64,000 bases of DNA from positions 227,189 through 291,188 of the forward strand of contig JALLLT010000052.1 of the NCBI GenBank assembly GCA_025266875.1. The letters run 5' to 3'. Shown here one piece after another: positions 45,921-55,071 of the stretch. A program made the translations under genes and the position numbers. Under the pieces are notes generated by a model. That model did not search any database. It was not told the DNA's origin and saw only the letters and a program-made list of their open reading frames with translations. The first letter of the stretch is position 1; each line of letters starts with the position of its first letter. This stretch comes from Fennellomyces sp. T-0311 (taxonomy: Eukaryota; Mucoromycota; Mucoromycetes; Mucorales; Lichtheimiaceae).

Positions 45921-47119
45921 CGAGCTTACGTTTTGTACTTGACGTTAGAGAAGTCAATAGAAATCTTCCGGATCTGCGGTATCCTCTTCCTCTGGTGAGT
46001 ACGATATATGATCGTATTGCAGGAAGCAAAGTGATCTCCGTCTGTGATCTGCGTCAAGTATTCACTCGCTGTAAAGTTGCTGAAGCTGATCGTCATAAAC
46101 TGTCATTCACCTCACCCATGACCGGCGAAAGATGGTGCTATGTACAAGGATGCTATGGTATAAAGACGCTTCCGAGTCTATACCAACGAACAGTGGCCAT
46201 TGCGTTGAAAGGTTTTGAAAGCTTCGCTTGTCACTTCATCGACGATCTTGTCATCTTCAGTAAAGACATGGAGGAACACAAACTGCACTGCCAACAAGTT
46301 GTCCAACGCTTGACAGAAAGTGGTTTAATCTTAAATCAAGAGAAATCACACTGGGCACAAACTTGCGTCTATCTTCTAGGCTTCCGTTGCACTGGTTCTA
46401 GCATTTCCCTAGATCCCCGAAAAGTAACCAACCTACTAGACATGGAGCCACCGAAGAACGGTAAAGGCGTCATGCGATTCCTAGGCGTTTGTAATTATTT
46501 GAGAGACCATATCCCAAACATGAGTAGACTTACCGCACCTCTTGATGAGCTACGATCCGCTGGCTCCTTGGAAAAGCTTTGGTTACCTAAGCACCAGAAA
46601 GCCTTTGACGACCTCAAATACGCTATTGCTCACGCACCTGCATTACACCCAGTGGATTACACTAAGGAGTTGTATATGGCAGTTGATGCCTCCAAAGACG
46701 GTATTGGTGCTGCTCTGTATCAAAAGGATGAAAATGACAAAAAGAGCATTATTGGGTTCATGGCACGTTCCCTGACCAAGTCAGAAAAGAATTACAGTGT
46801 CACCCGCCGCGAGTTGACCTCACTTGTTTTTGGACTAAAGAAATTCCATAAGTTCATCTGGGGCTGCTCCAACCTGAAAGTCCAATGCGATCACAAAGCT
46901 CTCTCCTATATTCATACACAAAAGGATGTTAATGCACTTATGGCAAATTATTGGGACACCCTTATGACCTATGACTTTGAAGTCATCTACTTGCCTGGTA
47001 TCCAGAATGTCCTGGCCGATAATCTGTCGGCCTCTTCAATGAAGATCGGACGCTGGAAGGGGGTGAAGCTCAGCCATACACATTCCTTAACAAAAGAAAA
47101 ACACCGCGTAAGGAATTAG
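45908..47119 (+). CDS. Chromovirus reverse transcriptase and RNase H (frame-shifted continuation)
   Basis: Continues the polyprotein in the next frame: LRFVLDVREVNRNLPDLRYP, the first catalytic Asp in VISVCDLRQVF, GIKTLPSLYQ, and the second motif HFIDDLVIFS (an FxDD form). The connection includes LLGFRCTGSSISLDPRKV and the thumb, MRFLGVCNYLRDHIPN. RNase H starts at LYMAVDASKDGIGAALYQ and includes SVTRRELTSLVFGLKKF and QCDHKALSYI, ending at LPGIQNVLADNLS. Beyond about 47030 the true frame moves again and this frame ends at 47119 with unrelated residues. The ATG at 45908 is not a real start. Confidence 0.9.
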   Translation: MGNLTSLRFVLDVREVNRNLPDLRYPLPLVSTIYDRIAGSKVISVCDLRQVFTRCKVAEADRHKLSFTSPMTGERWCYVQGCYGIKTLPSLYQRTVAIALKGFESFACHFIDDLVIFSKDMEEHKLHCQQVVQRLTESGLILNQEKSHWAQTCVYLLGFRCTGSSISLDPRKVTNLLDMEPPKNGKGVMRFLGVCNYLRDHIPNMSRLTAPLDELRSAGSLEKLWLPKHQKAFDDLKYAIAHAPALHPVDYTKELYMAVDASKDGIGAALYQKDENDKKSIIGFMARSLTKSEKNYSVTRRELTSLVFGLKKFHKFIWGCSNLKVQCDHKALSYIHTQKDVNALMANYWDTLMTYDFEVIYLPGIQNVLADNLSASSMKIGRWKGVKLSHTHSLTKEKHRVRN

Positions 47120-47130
47120 CTCACCGCGCA

Positions 47131-47724
47131 GTGAAAATCCAGAACGAAACGATGGAACCCCCAGAAGAGGAAAGAAAAGACATCCTCGAAAAAGCTCACC
47201 TATTTGGCCACTTTGGCGCTGAAGCCATCGTAAAGGCAATCCATAGCAATGGACTACATTGGACATCGATAAAGGATGACGCTGTAGAAGTCGTAAAATC
47301 CTGCAAAGAATGTCAGAAATTCAATATTGCGAAGAAAGGGTATCACCCGCTTAAAGCAGTCAGAGCTTATTTACCTGGAGACCATTGGTCAATCGACCTC
47401 GCTGGACCGCTGACTACATCAAGCAGTGGAAACAATTATCTGTTAGTCATGATCGATATATGCACACGATTCGTAGTACTAAGACCTATACCGGACAAAC
47501 AGTCGCACACAATTGTGAATGAACTCGTCCAAGTATTTATGACCTTCGGATTGCCCACCATACTTACCTCGGATAATGGCACCGAATTCGTCAACGACCT
47601 CATGAAACGATTCGCAAGAGCTAGCAATATTGAGCATAGGCTCGTGAGTCCATACCACCCAGAGCAAATGGTGCTGCTGAAAGAACCGTACAAACATCAA
47701 TGCGCGCAATCAAGAAACGTGTAA
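47131..47724 (+). CDS. Chromovirus integrase, N-terminal and core part
   Basis: HHCC zinc-binding region (HLFGHFG and CKECQKF) followed by the catalytic core: first Asp in HWSIDLAGP, second Asp in TSDNGTEFVN. The frame changes by one base near 47666, between SPYHPE and the segment carrying the third catalytic Glu, so the DDE triad is split between frames. The in-frame region begins upstream at about 47032 (TFLNKRKTPRKELAHRAV). Confidence 0.9.
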   Translation: MKIQNETMEPPEEERKDILEKAHLFGHFGAEAIVKAIHSNGLHWTSIKDDAVEVVKSCKECQKFNIAKKGYHPLKAVRAYLPGDHWSIDLAGPLTTSSSGNNYLLVMIDICTRFVVLRPIPDKQSHTIVNELVQVFMTFGLPTILTSDNGTEFVNDLMKRFARASNIEHRLVSPYHPEQMVLLKEPYKHQCAQSRNV

Positions 47725-48488
47725 AAGGTGTCCACAAAAATTGGGATCTATTCGTACCGAGTGTTCAGTTGTCGATAAACGCGAAAGTATCAAAACGCAC
47801 TGACACCGCGCCCTTCTCGCTGATGTTCGCCAGGAAGATAAATAACTTTGAGGACTACCGAGATGCCGAAGTACTACCGCCAATGAGCAGAAAAGACTTG
47901 TTGGAAAGGATCGAGCATATGTCCGAAGTCGTTTACCCTGCGATTGCTGAACGAGTCGAAGCGTTAACGAACAAGCAAAGAGGAAAGTTTGACAAAAAAC
48001 ACCTGCTTGTTGAATTCCCCGTGGATAGTCACGTCATGAAACGCGTAAGGGATAAAAAGGGTAAACTCTTCCCTGATTATGAAGGACCCTACACCGTGGT
48101 TCATAAGACCAAAGGTGGTTCATACGTATTAAAAGATGAACAAGGAGAAATCCTCCCCATCAATATACCACCATCGCACCTTAAGCTCATCTCACAGGAT
48201 GAAATTATTCCTGCAGATCAAATCTACGAAGTCGAAAACATCGTGAAGCATAAAATAGACCGAAACGGTCAGTATCTGTATAAAGTCCAATGGAGAGGCT
48301 ATAAACCTGAGGACGATACATGGGAGCCATATGAACAATTCACCGACCCTCGTACTATTACCAAGTACTGGGAACGGTTAGGAACCAGTCTACCACAAAC
48401 AAATAATAAGCGTATGCCTGCTGAACGCGCAAAACGCATTAGCCCTCGAAATAATGCTGAAAGTCGGAAAAAACGCCGACAAGCATAA
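47700..48488 (+). CDS. Chromovirus integrase C-terminus with chromodomain
   Basis: Continuation in the third frame. The catalytic Glu lies just upstream of the ATG in this frame (AAERTVQ). Then come VQLSINAKVSKRTDTAPFSL, the GPF/Y-like module LFPDYEGPYTVVHKTKGGSY, and a chromodomain (YEVENIVKHKIDRNGQYLY, VQWRGYKPEDDTWEPYEQF). Chromodomains of such elements steer integration toward marked histones. The tail is basic (RAKRISPRNNAESRKKRRQA). Confidence 0.92.
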   Translation: MRAIKKRVKGVHKNWDLFVPSVQLSINAKVSKRTDTAPFSLMFARKINNFEDYRDAEVLPPMSRKDLLERIEHMSEVVYPAIAERVEALTNKQRGKFDKKHLLVEFPVDSHVMKRVRDKKGKLFPDYEGPYTVVHKTKGGSYVLKDEQGEILPINIPPSHLKLISQDEIIPADQIYEVENIVKHKIDRNGQYLYKVQWRGYKPEDDTWEPYEQFTDPRTITKYWERLGTSLPQTNNKRMPAERAKRISPRNNAESRKKRRQA

Positions 48489-48524
48489 ATACTCAAAATC
48501 GGCTTCAAGCCTGGAAGGGGGTAA

Positions 48525-48799
48525 TGTGGTATCCAAGGTACTAGCTAGTCGGCACTACCGGGTAAACGTATGACGGTACCTGAATAATACATTGACAGCC
48601 TTCCGGCTTGACTAGATCTTCCAAGAAGTCTAGAAACATTGCCGTGTCGGCTATATGATATGGCATCCTCCCGACCACGGCTATTTGATTATGAGTTTTA
48701 TCTCGAGCAATATAAATAGAGAGAACTGTTAACATAATAAAGACATATTCGATTCTCACAGAACTTACTGTTTTTCTCGATCCATTCTCTCTCACCACA
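48525..48799 (+). repeat. Chromovirus 3' LTR
   Basis: Matches the 5' LTR except for a few changes: ACCGTTA/ACTGTTA, GATATATTC/GACATATTC and a cluster near the end (TTTTGCTGATCAATT versus TTTTTCTCGATCCATT). The boundary with the cut gene follows at once. Confidence 0.95.
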
Positions 48800-49866
48800 C
48801 AGCCGCTTGACGCCTAAGTAACGTGGTTTTACGGCAGTTTGGTCTTTGAAATCATAACCGTAAATGATAAGACCATCTTTATCATTACGGTATGTTACTT
48901 TCCCATCACTGCCGTTCGTATGCTTGAAACGTATCCAATTGAATTGACGCACGTCCTTATCAACCAAGGTTGCTATTACACAACATAAGGAAGTTAATAT
49001 GGACGTTTAATACAGTTAAACTATTCATAACTCAACTTACCGTGCGCGTTTCTGAATGCTTCAGCAACGTTCTTAACCAACTGGTTATCTTTCTTGTTGG
49101 ACTTCGTTTTTTCAACCCTAACGTCCTCTACGTTCACAGCAATTAAGCATCTGGCCTTGAATCTTTGCCTATGACTTTACCTATGTGCTGGTTGTAAAAC
49201 CCTGTTGCGGCAGTAAAATGTTAGCTGAGAGTAAGACATTCAAGTATATCGTTCGGTCACCTTGGCACTCCTTGTTAAGAGCATCTGAAAGGTTCAGACG
49301 CTCGGCCGCGTGCTCGCTGGCGACTATTATCAATTGAACTTTAAGTGTGTTGTGATATTAGAATGCTAGTTCACTTACAAGAGTTGAAGAACTCCAAATT
49401 GTTGTTCCAAATTTGAGGTTCTTCAGAGTGAAGTCCAACAAGGACATCTGTGTCCAATGCATTCTTGAAGTCAAGAAGAAAATCCTTCAGACATTTTGTA
49501 AGCTTTCTCGCCAGCTTCTTTTTGTCCTCAAGGTTTTGTGGAGGCAATTTGGATGCCTCCATCATTTCTTTGCACTTCTTTGTCAGTGCGGCTTTCTCCT
49601 CCTCTCCTGCACTTCTAAAGAGGTGAGATACCTCAGCATCAACACCAGAAGTCAGCTTGAAATCTCTTGGAAGTCCCACAGCTATTAATATCTAATTAAG
49701 GCCTTGTACGTAAACATAACACCAATTACGATAACGGACCTTCTTTCTCTTCCTCAGTTCCATGACTAGCAATGTGGATAAACGCATTCCACTCGCAAAG
49801 ATCTCTGTCTGCGATCCTGTAAGGAATGGCAGCAGGCTGCTGAAGGATATTGCTGGTAGATGACAT
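48800..49866 (-). pseudogene. Unrecognised gene truncated by the chromovirus 3' LTR
   Basis: Minus-strand gene from ATG 49866. Exon 1 49866-49740 and exon 2 49681-49379 join in phase to exon 3 from 49323. A further exon ends near 48970 at RNAH, followed by a final one from about 48969 (ATLVDKDVRQFNWIRFKHTN, GLIIYGYDFKDQ, YLGVKRL), cut at 48800 where the LTR ends. The protein starts MSSTSNILQQPAAIPYRIAD with DLCEWNAFIHIASHG, then a Lys/Glu-rich coiled part. A one-base frame change near 49160 (between IGKVIGKDS and ARCLIAVNVEDV) also breaks it. I recognise no family; the pattern suggests a mobile or multicopy gene. Confidence 0.55.
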
Positions 49867-50112
49867 TGTTGAGATGGTAAGATGTAGAAAGTAAAAAAGT
49901 AAGAAAAAAAGCACAGCCGGGAAAGCGGGGAAGGGGGTTCTCCGCAAAATTAAGAGTAAGCAAGCATACTTACTTTGTATTGAATGCCCTTTTTTGAGAT
50001 GCTTACTGGGGCGTTAAAACCCATTAGTGGAGAGGAATTAGTTAAGAAATTGAGTGACCGGTGGGTGTGCCTGGGGTGAAAGAGAAATAGAAGAAAAATT
50101 CAAAAATTCATA

Positions 50113-52758
50113 TGGTGTATTTACTTTATAATCGATATAAACCTTATTTGTCTCAATTTTTGATTTTAAATACCGGTAATATATAAGGAAAAAGATGTTA
50201 CACAGCTATACTAATCATGTCTGGCAATTCGTCTATGGCACGTTTGTTGCTTTGAAAAACTTTTTCACTTCCTCCGCGGCTTTGCTTCCATCATTTCCCT
50301 TGCTATATGCCTCTATATATCGCATACATCGATTATAATACCGCTGTATTGTAATTGGGCTTGCTGCTTTGTCAAGGAACGCCGGTAGATTTTTCTGTAG
50401 GCCACTGAACGAGTAATCGCACTCAAGACGGGCTTCACGCTTTGCTGCACCCCAGTATCTCTCAATCCAATTGCATTCACAATGGAATTTGGGATACAAA
50501 GCAAAAATATGGCCAGCAGCATTGACTTCCTCGTGCAAGGCAGTCTTTTGCGTGCTGAAGTCACGCTGAGCACCAAGTAAGTGTCGTGCACAGCATAAGT
50601 GATCAGCTGCCTCCTTGCTCTTGCAGTCCACTCTCCACTTCTGACCTGGTCGATACGGATCTTCCTCTCTCCAAAGGTTCCGCTCCTGCAGAATGCGCTT
50701 GATTCCTTTAAAGAACCAGAAATCCTTCATCGTAACTTCTTCATTGAACCTGATGGGGGCTTGCTCCATATAGTATAAGTCTTGAGAACAAACATTATTG
50801 TTATCTACTTCGGAGGCTTCCCCTTCATGATCATACTGATCACTGTCTTTTGGATCGTAGTTGTCATCTGGACAGAACTTTGTACTGCGAAAGATGTATG
50901 GATTGCTATCCAGTTTTGGCTTTGGATTGAGTTGCATTTGGGTGGCTACGAGGGCGTCCTTTTTATAGGCATTGTAATTGCTGCTTTGGTTAAATAGGAA
51001 AACAGCAGTACAACCTTCATGGAGCGCATTAAACAACGGAATTGCGTCGTCAACAAGCTGCTCGAGAAGATGCTCATTAGTCCAGTACCCATCGTAGTTA
51101 GCACCGGCATGAATGGTACGTCGCGATGTCCATCCTCCAATTTTCATTGTGCCGTGGCAAGCGCACTGAAACTCGCTCACCATAATTGAGCGACCGGGTG
51201 TTTTGTTTCTTAGCACGCGTTCACCCTCCATCAACCAAATGGTGCTTTTCCCATCGTTTGCATAGAATGTTGACTCATCATGAGTAATGAAAACGATCTT
51301 GGTTTGGTTTGGTTTGAGATTAGGAGGTATAACTGTCCCAGCATCATCTCCAAGGAATATATCCGCTTGCTCCTGCCATTTCATCATACGTTTTGCCCAT
51401 TTGAGTCGGTATTCCACTACGTCTGGGCGCTCATGACCGTCATAATAAACGTCCTTGGTGTGTCGTCGGTAGGCGTAGCCCCATTCGTGCATGAAGTTCC
51501 AAATAGTACGAAGAGAAACGTTACCTGGAACCTCAATATTCTCCGTAAGAACGTTTTCGTCAATATGACTCTTAAACTTCTGAAGAAACTTTTCGAGTTC
51601 AATGGTACTTCTTTTCTCTGGCTTTTGCGAAGCTAACCAGTCACGTGCAGAGAGTGCAACATCTTTGTCACTCAACAATGACACCCGTTTAGCGTGTTTC
51701 CCTTGCTTGAACTTGCTAAGTTTTCCTTGATCCAGGTATTCTTGGCCCCATGCTCGGATAGCACGCATACGATATTTTGAAGGCTGGTCCCAGTATTCCT
51801 TAGCTGCAATTTCAGACGCTTTCATCTTCTTCATCCCTTCGTTACGACATTTGAAGTAAGTCTTGATTGCATTCAATCTTTGAATTTCAAACGCTGTAGT
51901 GGTGTTGAACTCAGATGTTTCGCTAAATTTCGGATTGGTTTGCTGCTTGAGCTTCTTGTATGCATCAGAGACCATAGCACACTCGTCTTCGAAATCGTCG
52001 TCACTGTCACCAATGTCGTTATGGTTATCGTCGTTGCAGTTATCGTAATCAATACGCTTTTCAGTTGGATGAGTGATAAAGAAGCTTTCAATTCTTGTTG
52101 GCTTTTTGCCATCTGGTGTGGGTGCAAGTGCTGCCTTTATACTGTTCAGCTTGCAGTACCGACTGGCGCGTGAGATACCATCATAGCGCGCTCGAAATTC
52201 CTCATCAGCACCTTCTTTCCAAGACAAACGACTGGCAGTAGTCATAAGCTCGTTTCTTGTCATGCCGAGAAGTTCCCAATCTTCTTGTTCAATCGTAGGT
52301 TCCAGTGGCATTTCGAGCAATTCATTGCTAATCTCGGTTGGTGATTTTTGAAATGCTCCACCTGGTCCGCGACTAGCTTTTGAAGCTGCTCTTTTACGTT
52401 TTGATTGCAAGCCCATTTCTTAGTTCAAGAAGTAAGCGGTGAAAGTGAGGACCTGAAACGCGCGCACAGCCAATGACAACAGCCATCACAAGTGCTACAC
52501 AAATATTTAAAACTCAATTTGGTATTCAGTGCGTCTCAATTTTACCCATCACTTAGTAAATTTTGGCTCAACCGACCAACTTTGGGGTCCAATAACTTTT
52601 TTTTTCTGAGCGAAATAAAAAATGTACGCCGTAATAACTAATCTAAAAGGTCTTATATTTTATTGTTACGGACTAGTTTTGCGATACTTTGAGTTTTGAA
52701 AAAGTTATTGCCATTCAAAATCGGAGTATTTTGTGTCGATTATAAAGTAAATACACCA
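50113..52758 (-). mobile_element. TA-flanked DDE transposon, complete
   Basis: 2646 bases. The 23-base terminal inverted repeats are perfect (TGGTGTATTTACTTTATAAT then CGA) and lie between TA dinucleotides, the target duplication expected of the Tc1/mariner/IS630 superfamily. One long transposase gene fills it on the minus strand. A second member with similar ends starts at 61710. Confidence 0.9.
50233..52416 (-). CDS. Large DDE transposase (727 residues) with altered second catalytic residue
   Basis: Single uninterrupted frame. N-terminus: basic RKRAASKASRGPGG, acidic middle (DDNHNDIGDSDDDFED), then a helical DNA-binding-like region (AAKEYWDQPSKYRMRAIRAW, a winged segment FMHEWGYAYRRHTKDVYYDG). 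Catalytic core: first Asp in VFITHDESTFYANDG, conserved MVSEFQCACHG and GANYDGYW; second position VFLFNQSSNYNAY, where the related copy at 62012 has FDQSSNHNAY; third Glu in FHCECNWIERYWGAAKREAR. The second catalytic Asp is thus Asn here (codon 50989-50991). A Cys-rich insertion RVDCKSKEAADHLCCARH precedes the Glu. This family of giant Tc1/IS630-like transposases is common in fungi; I know it by motif, not by name. The Asn probably inactivates it. Confidence 0.88.
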   Translation of the reverse strand: MGLQSKRKRAASKASRGPGGAFQKSPTEISNELLEMPLEPTIEQEDWELLGMTRNELMTTASRLSWKEGADEEFRARYDGISRASRYCKLNSIKAALAPTPDGKKPTRIESFFITHPTEKRIDYDNCNDDNHNDIGDSDDDFEDECAMVSDAYKKLKQQTNPKFSETSEFNTTTAFEIQRLNAIKTYFKCRNEGMKKMKASEIAAKEYWDQPSKYRMRAIRAWGQEYLDQGKLSKFKQGKHAKRVSLLSDKDVALSARDWLASQKPEKRSTIELEKFLQKFKSHIDENVLTENIEVPGNVSLRTIWNFMHEWGYAYRRHTKDVYYDGHERPDVVEYRLKWAKRMMKWQEQADIFLGDDAGTVIPPNLKPNQTKIVFITHDESTFYANDGKSTIWLMEGERVLRNKTPGRSIMVSEFQCACHGTMKIGGWTSRRTIHAGANYDGYWTNEHLLEQLVDDAIPLFNALHEGCTAVFLFNQSSNYNAYKKDALVATQMQLNPKPKLDSNPYIFRSTKFCPDDNYDPKDSDQYDHEGEASEVDNNNVCSQDLYYMEQAPIRFNEEVTMKDFWFFKGIKRILQERNLWREEDPYRPGQKWRVDCKSKEAADHLCCARHLLGAQRDFSTQKTALHEEVNAAGHIFALYPKFHCECNWIERYWGAAKREARLECDYSFSGLQKNLPAFLDKAASPITIQRYYNRCMRYIEAYSKGNDGSKAAEEVKKFFKATNVP

Positions 52759-55071
52759 TATATACAAAAATAAAGTCACAAACGCTTTTCAAGCGGCCGT
52801 TACACACCAATACATCTGAACGAGCTCGTTGAGCACGAAGGATAGTACTCTTCCATGCATGATTTGCATTGATTCTTTCTTTACCGAAGATTAACTTTCT
52901 TACATAAGCTACACTAACCCAATTCATACCAATCCTTCTTATTCATATACAACTGGTGCAACCCCGATCGAGCTTTCTGAAGCTGCGGCCGCCATTAAAA
53001 AAAAATCGCTCATGAAGGTGCATTTTTACCCGTCATGGGAACACTACACTGCCACTTTATGCTGCCCATTTCTTTTTACCCCAAAACACGTTTTTCTTTT
53101 ATATTAACACGGCCATTACGTCTACACAGTGGTAAAGCTCTCCTCAATGTACTTGTGAATTGATCTAGCTGCAATGTCGATTTCGTCATTACCTGGAATC
53201 GTCGAGATGAAGGAAGAACATTCCGCCTTAAGGGCGTGTACTTTCAGAGTGTTTGGAATCGTAGGCGGAACAGATGACCGTGTAAAGTTAATTTAGCTCA
53301 CATGTACATCGTGTATTAACGAAATTGTTAATTCGCGTTATCTCTTGGAAGCCAAACAATGTCAATATAATCTAGCACAGTTTATATTGGTTAGTCGTAC
53401 TCTTGGGCAAAGCATGTAGGCCAACGACTATAATTACTACTCATGTACTAGAACTCCTCTAAAGTATTATATTGTGAAGGCTTATATAGTCTTTGATGAT
53501 GATCTGTGTCCTTCTTTAAAGGAAGCTAATACTCCACATATGCAACTAGAGATGCATTTCTGAGATGTATGCTTACTTGGGCCTTTTGCACTCTTGAAAC
53601 CATCGCCAATTATTATTTAACGATCAAATTTTGTTATTGATTGTATAGTAGACTACTGTATAGAAAGTTACAGCATATAAAGCCCGTCTTTAGAGAACAC
53701 TAATTAGAAACATCATGTCCAACAAACTGTTACAGGATCAAGCATTCGTTTGACTTTTCACAATCATAGTAAACACAGCGAGGAAGATTCTAGTTGAGCC
53801 CAACTAGGTATGAATATATATATCCATGCCTGGTTGGGCTCAATTACGTTTAGAGTAACTGGAGGTCGCGTGATAAGTTACATATCATAGCTATATGAAA
53901 ACGGAGTTGCTTTTCTAAGTTAGATCCTGCCATATGGCATTTGCTTCTTTTATGCGCATGTCATCAGCAAATACAAATACGGTCCATAATAATTAGGTAT
54001 AGCCTGAAGTTACTTACCAGTATACTTTGTGACAGAAAATGCACATTAATTGGCTATAATCATAGTAAGAATTCATATCACTACTATATTCATATAAATA
54101 TTAGCCTGTCATCATGCTTATCAACTACATATATATGGAATTAGTCTCTTAAATGCTAAAGTTTATGGGTTAATGTTGAATTGTATACGCAGGCCCATGA
54201 TTACGCTGTTGTCAAAATCTGCACGTCTAAGCCAATCAGAAGCCGTGTTCAAGATCGATCCAAAAATAAATCTTGTGGTTACGTGAGAAGTACGGGCAAA
54301 GGCAATTTGATATTATTACATTTAATTATAGAGCGTAAGAGTATTATAATGGAGCAAAAATGGGAAAAAAATATAATTTTTTCGCTATGCTATGGAAAAA
54401 AATTCCAATTTCGCAATTTTGTTCATATCAACTCTAGGTGAACTTTGCGACTTTATGAAAACAAATTTTTAATACGTTTTTCTTCGCATAATTAAGCTGA
54501 GTAGCATGAATTATAACAAAAAAAAGCTTTATGATATCGAAAACAAGCGATTTTGGATCTATATTACGGGAAGAAATATGCACTCGAGTGCCTAGTAACT
54601 GGTAGACTGTAGTGAATATCGGTGCACTATTATGTGAAGAAATGCAAATATGTAGCTTTATGATAAATAAGAAGTTAGTAATGTAACTTGGTGTAGAATA
54701 TACCGTTATTCTGCTATTCATGCACACCATATATAGCTATAAAGTAATTATTGGTATTGTGATGATCCTTTACTGACGTTGCTAATTCACGTGGGTAATG
54801 AAATCTATAATATCAGCAGCACAGATCATTATAAAACACGTGCAACACTTGCACGTAAGTATCTGTTATTGATGAATATATAGCCTTAGGAGTTTTGTTG
54901 CGCATTGATCACACGAGTCAAAGGGGCGTATATTAAAGTCAATCATAATTTAGGGATTACCATCTATGCCCCTTTAAAAGATAGGATACTTGCAGTATTT
55001 CCACGTGAAAAGTGCTTTTGAAAATTGTATATAACTAGTTATTCCATATTATTAATTGAACGTTTAACAAA
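52759..55071. other. AT-rich region without genes
   Basis: No coding signal recognised apart from short frames with no motifs. It holds the hairpin at 53794-53843. Confidence 0.4.
53794..53843. repeat. Imperfect 20-bp hairpin
   Basis: TTGAGCCCAACTAGGTATG is mirrored across an AT loop by CATGCCTGGTTGGGCTCAA with two mismatches. It could be a tiny foldback remnant or a cruciform site. Confidence 0.7.

Larger units (their letters stand above)
43425..48799 (+). mobile_element. Ty3/gypsy chromovirus, nearly complete
   Basis: 5.4-kb LTR retrotransposon with two 275-base LTRs, gag with zinc knuckle, aspartic protease, reverse transcriptase, RNase H, integrase and a C-terminal chromodomain, all in one orientation. 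A purine run GGAAGGGGGTAA directly before the 3' LTR is the polypurine tract. The polyprotein is now split into four frames by single-base losses near 45912, 47030 and 47666. The LTRs differ at only a handful of positions, so insertion was fairly recent. The 5-base flanks do not match (AGTCC before, CAGCC after), and different genes are cut on the two sides, so the ends no longer represent one simple insertion. Confidence 0.93.
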
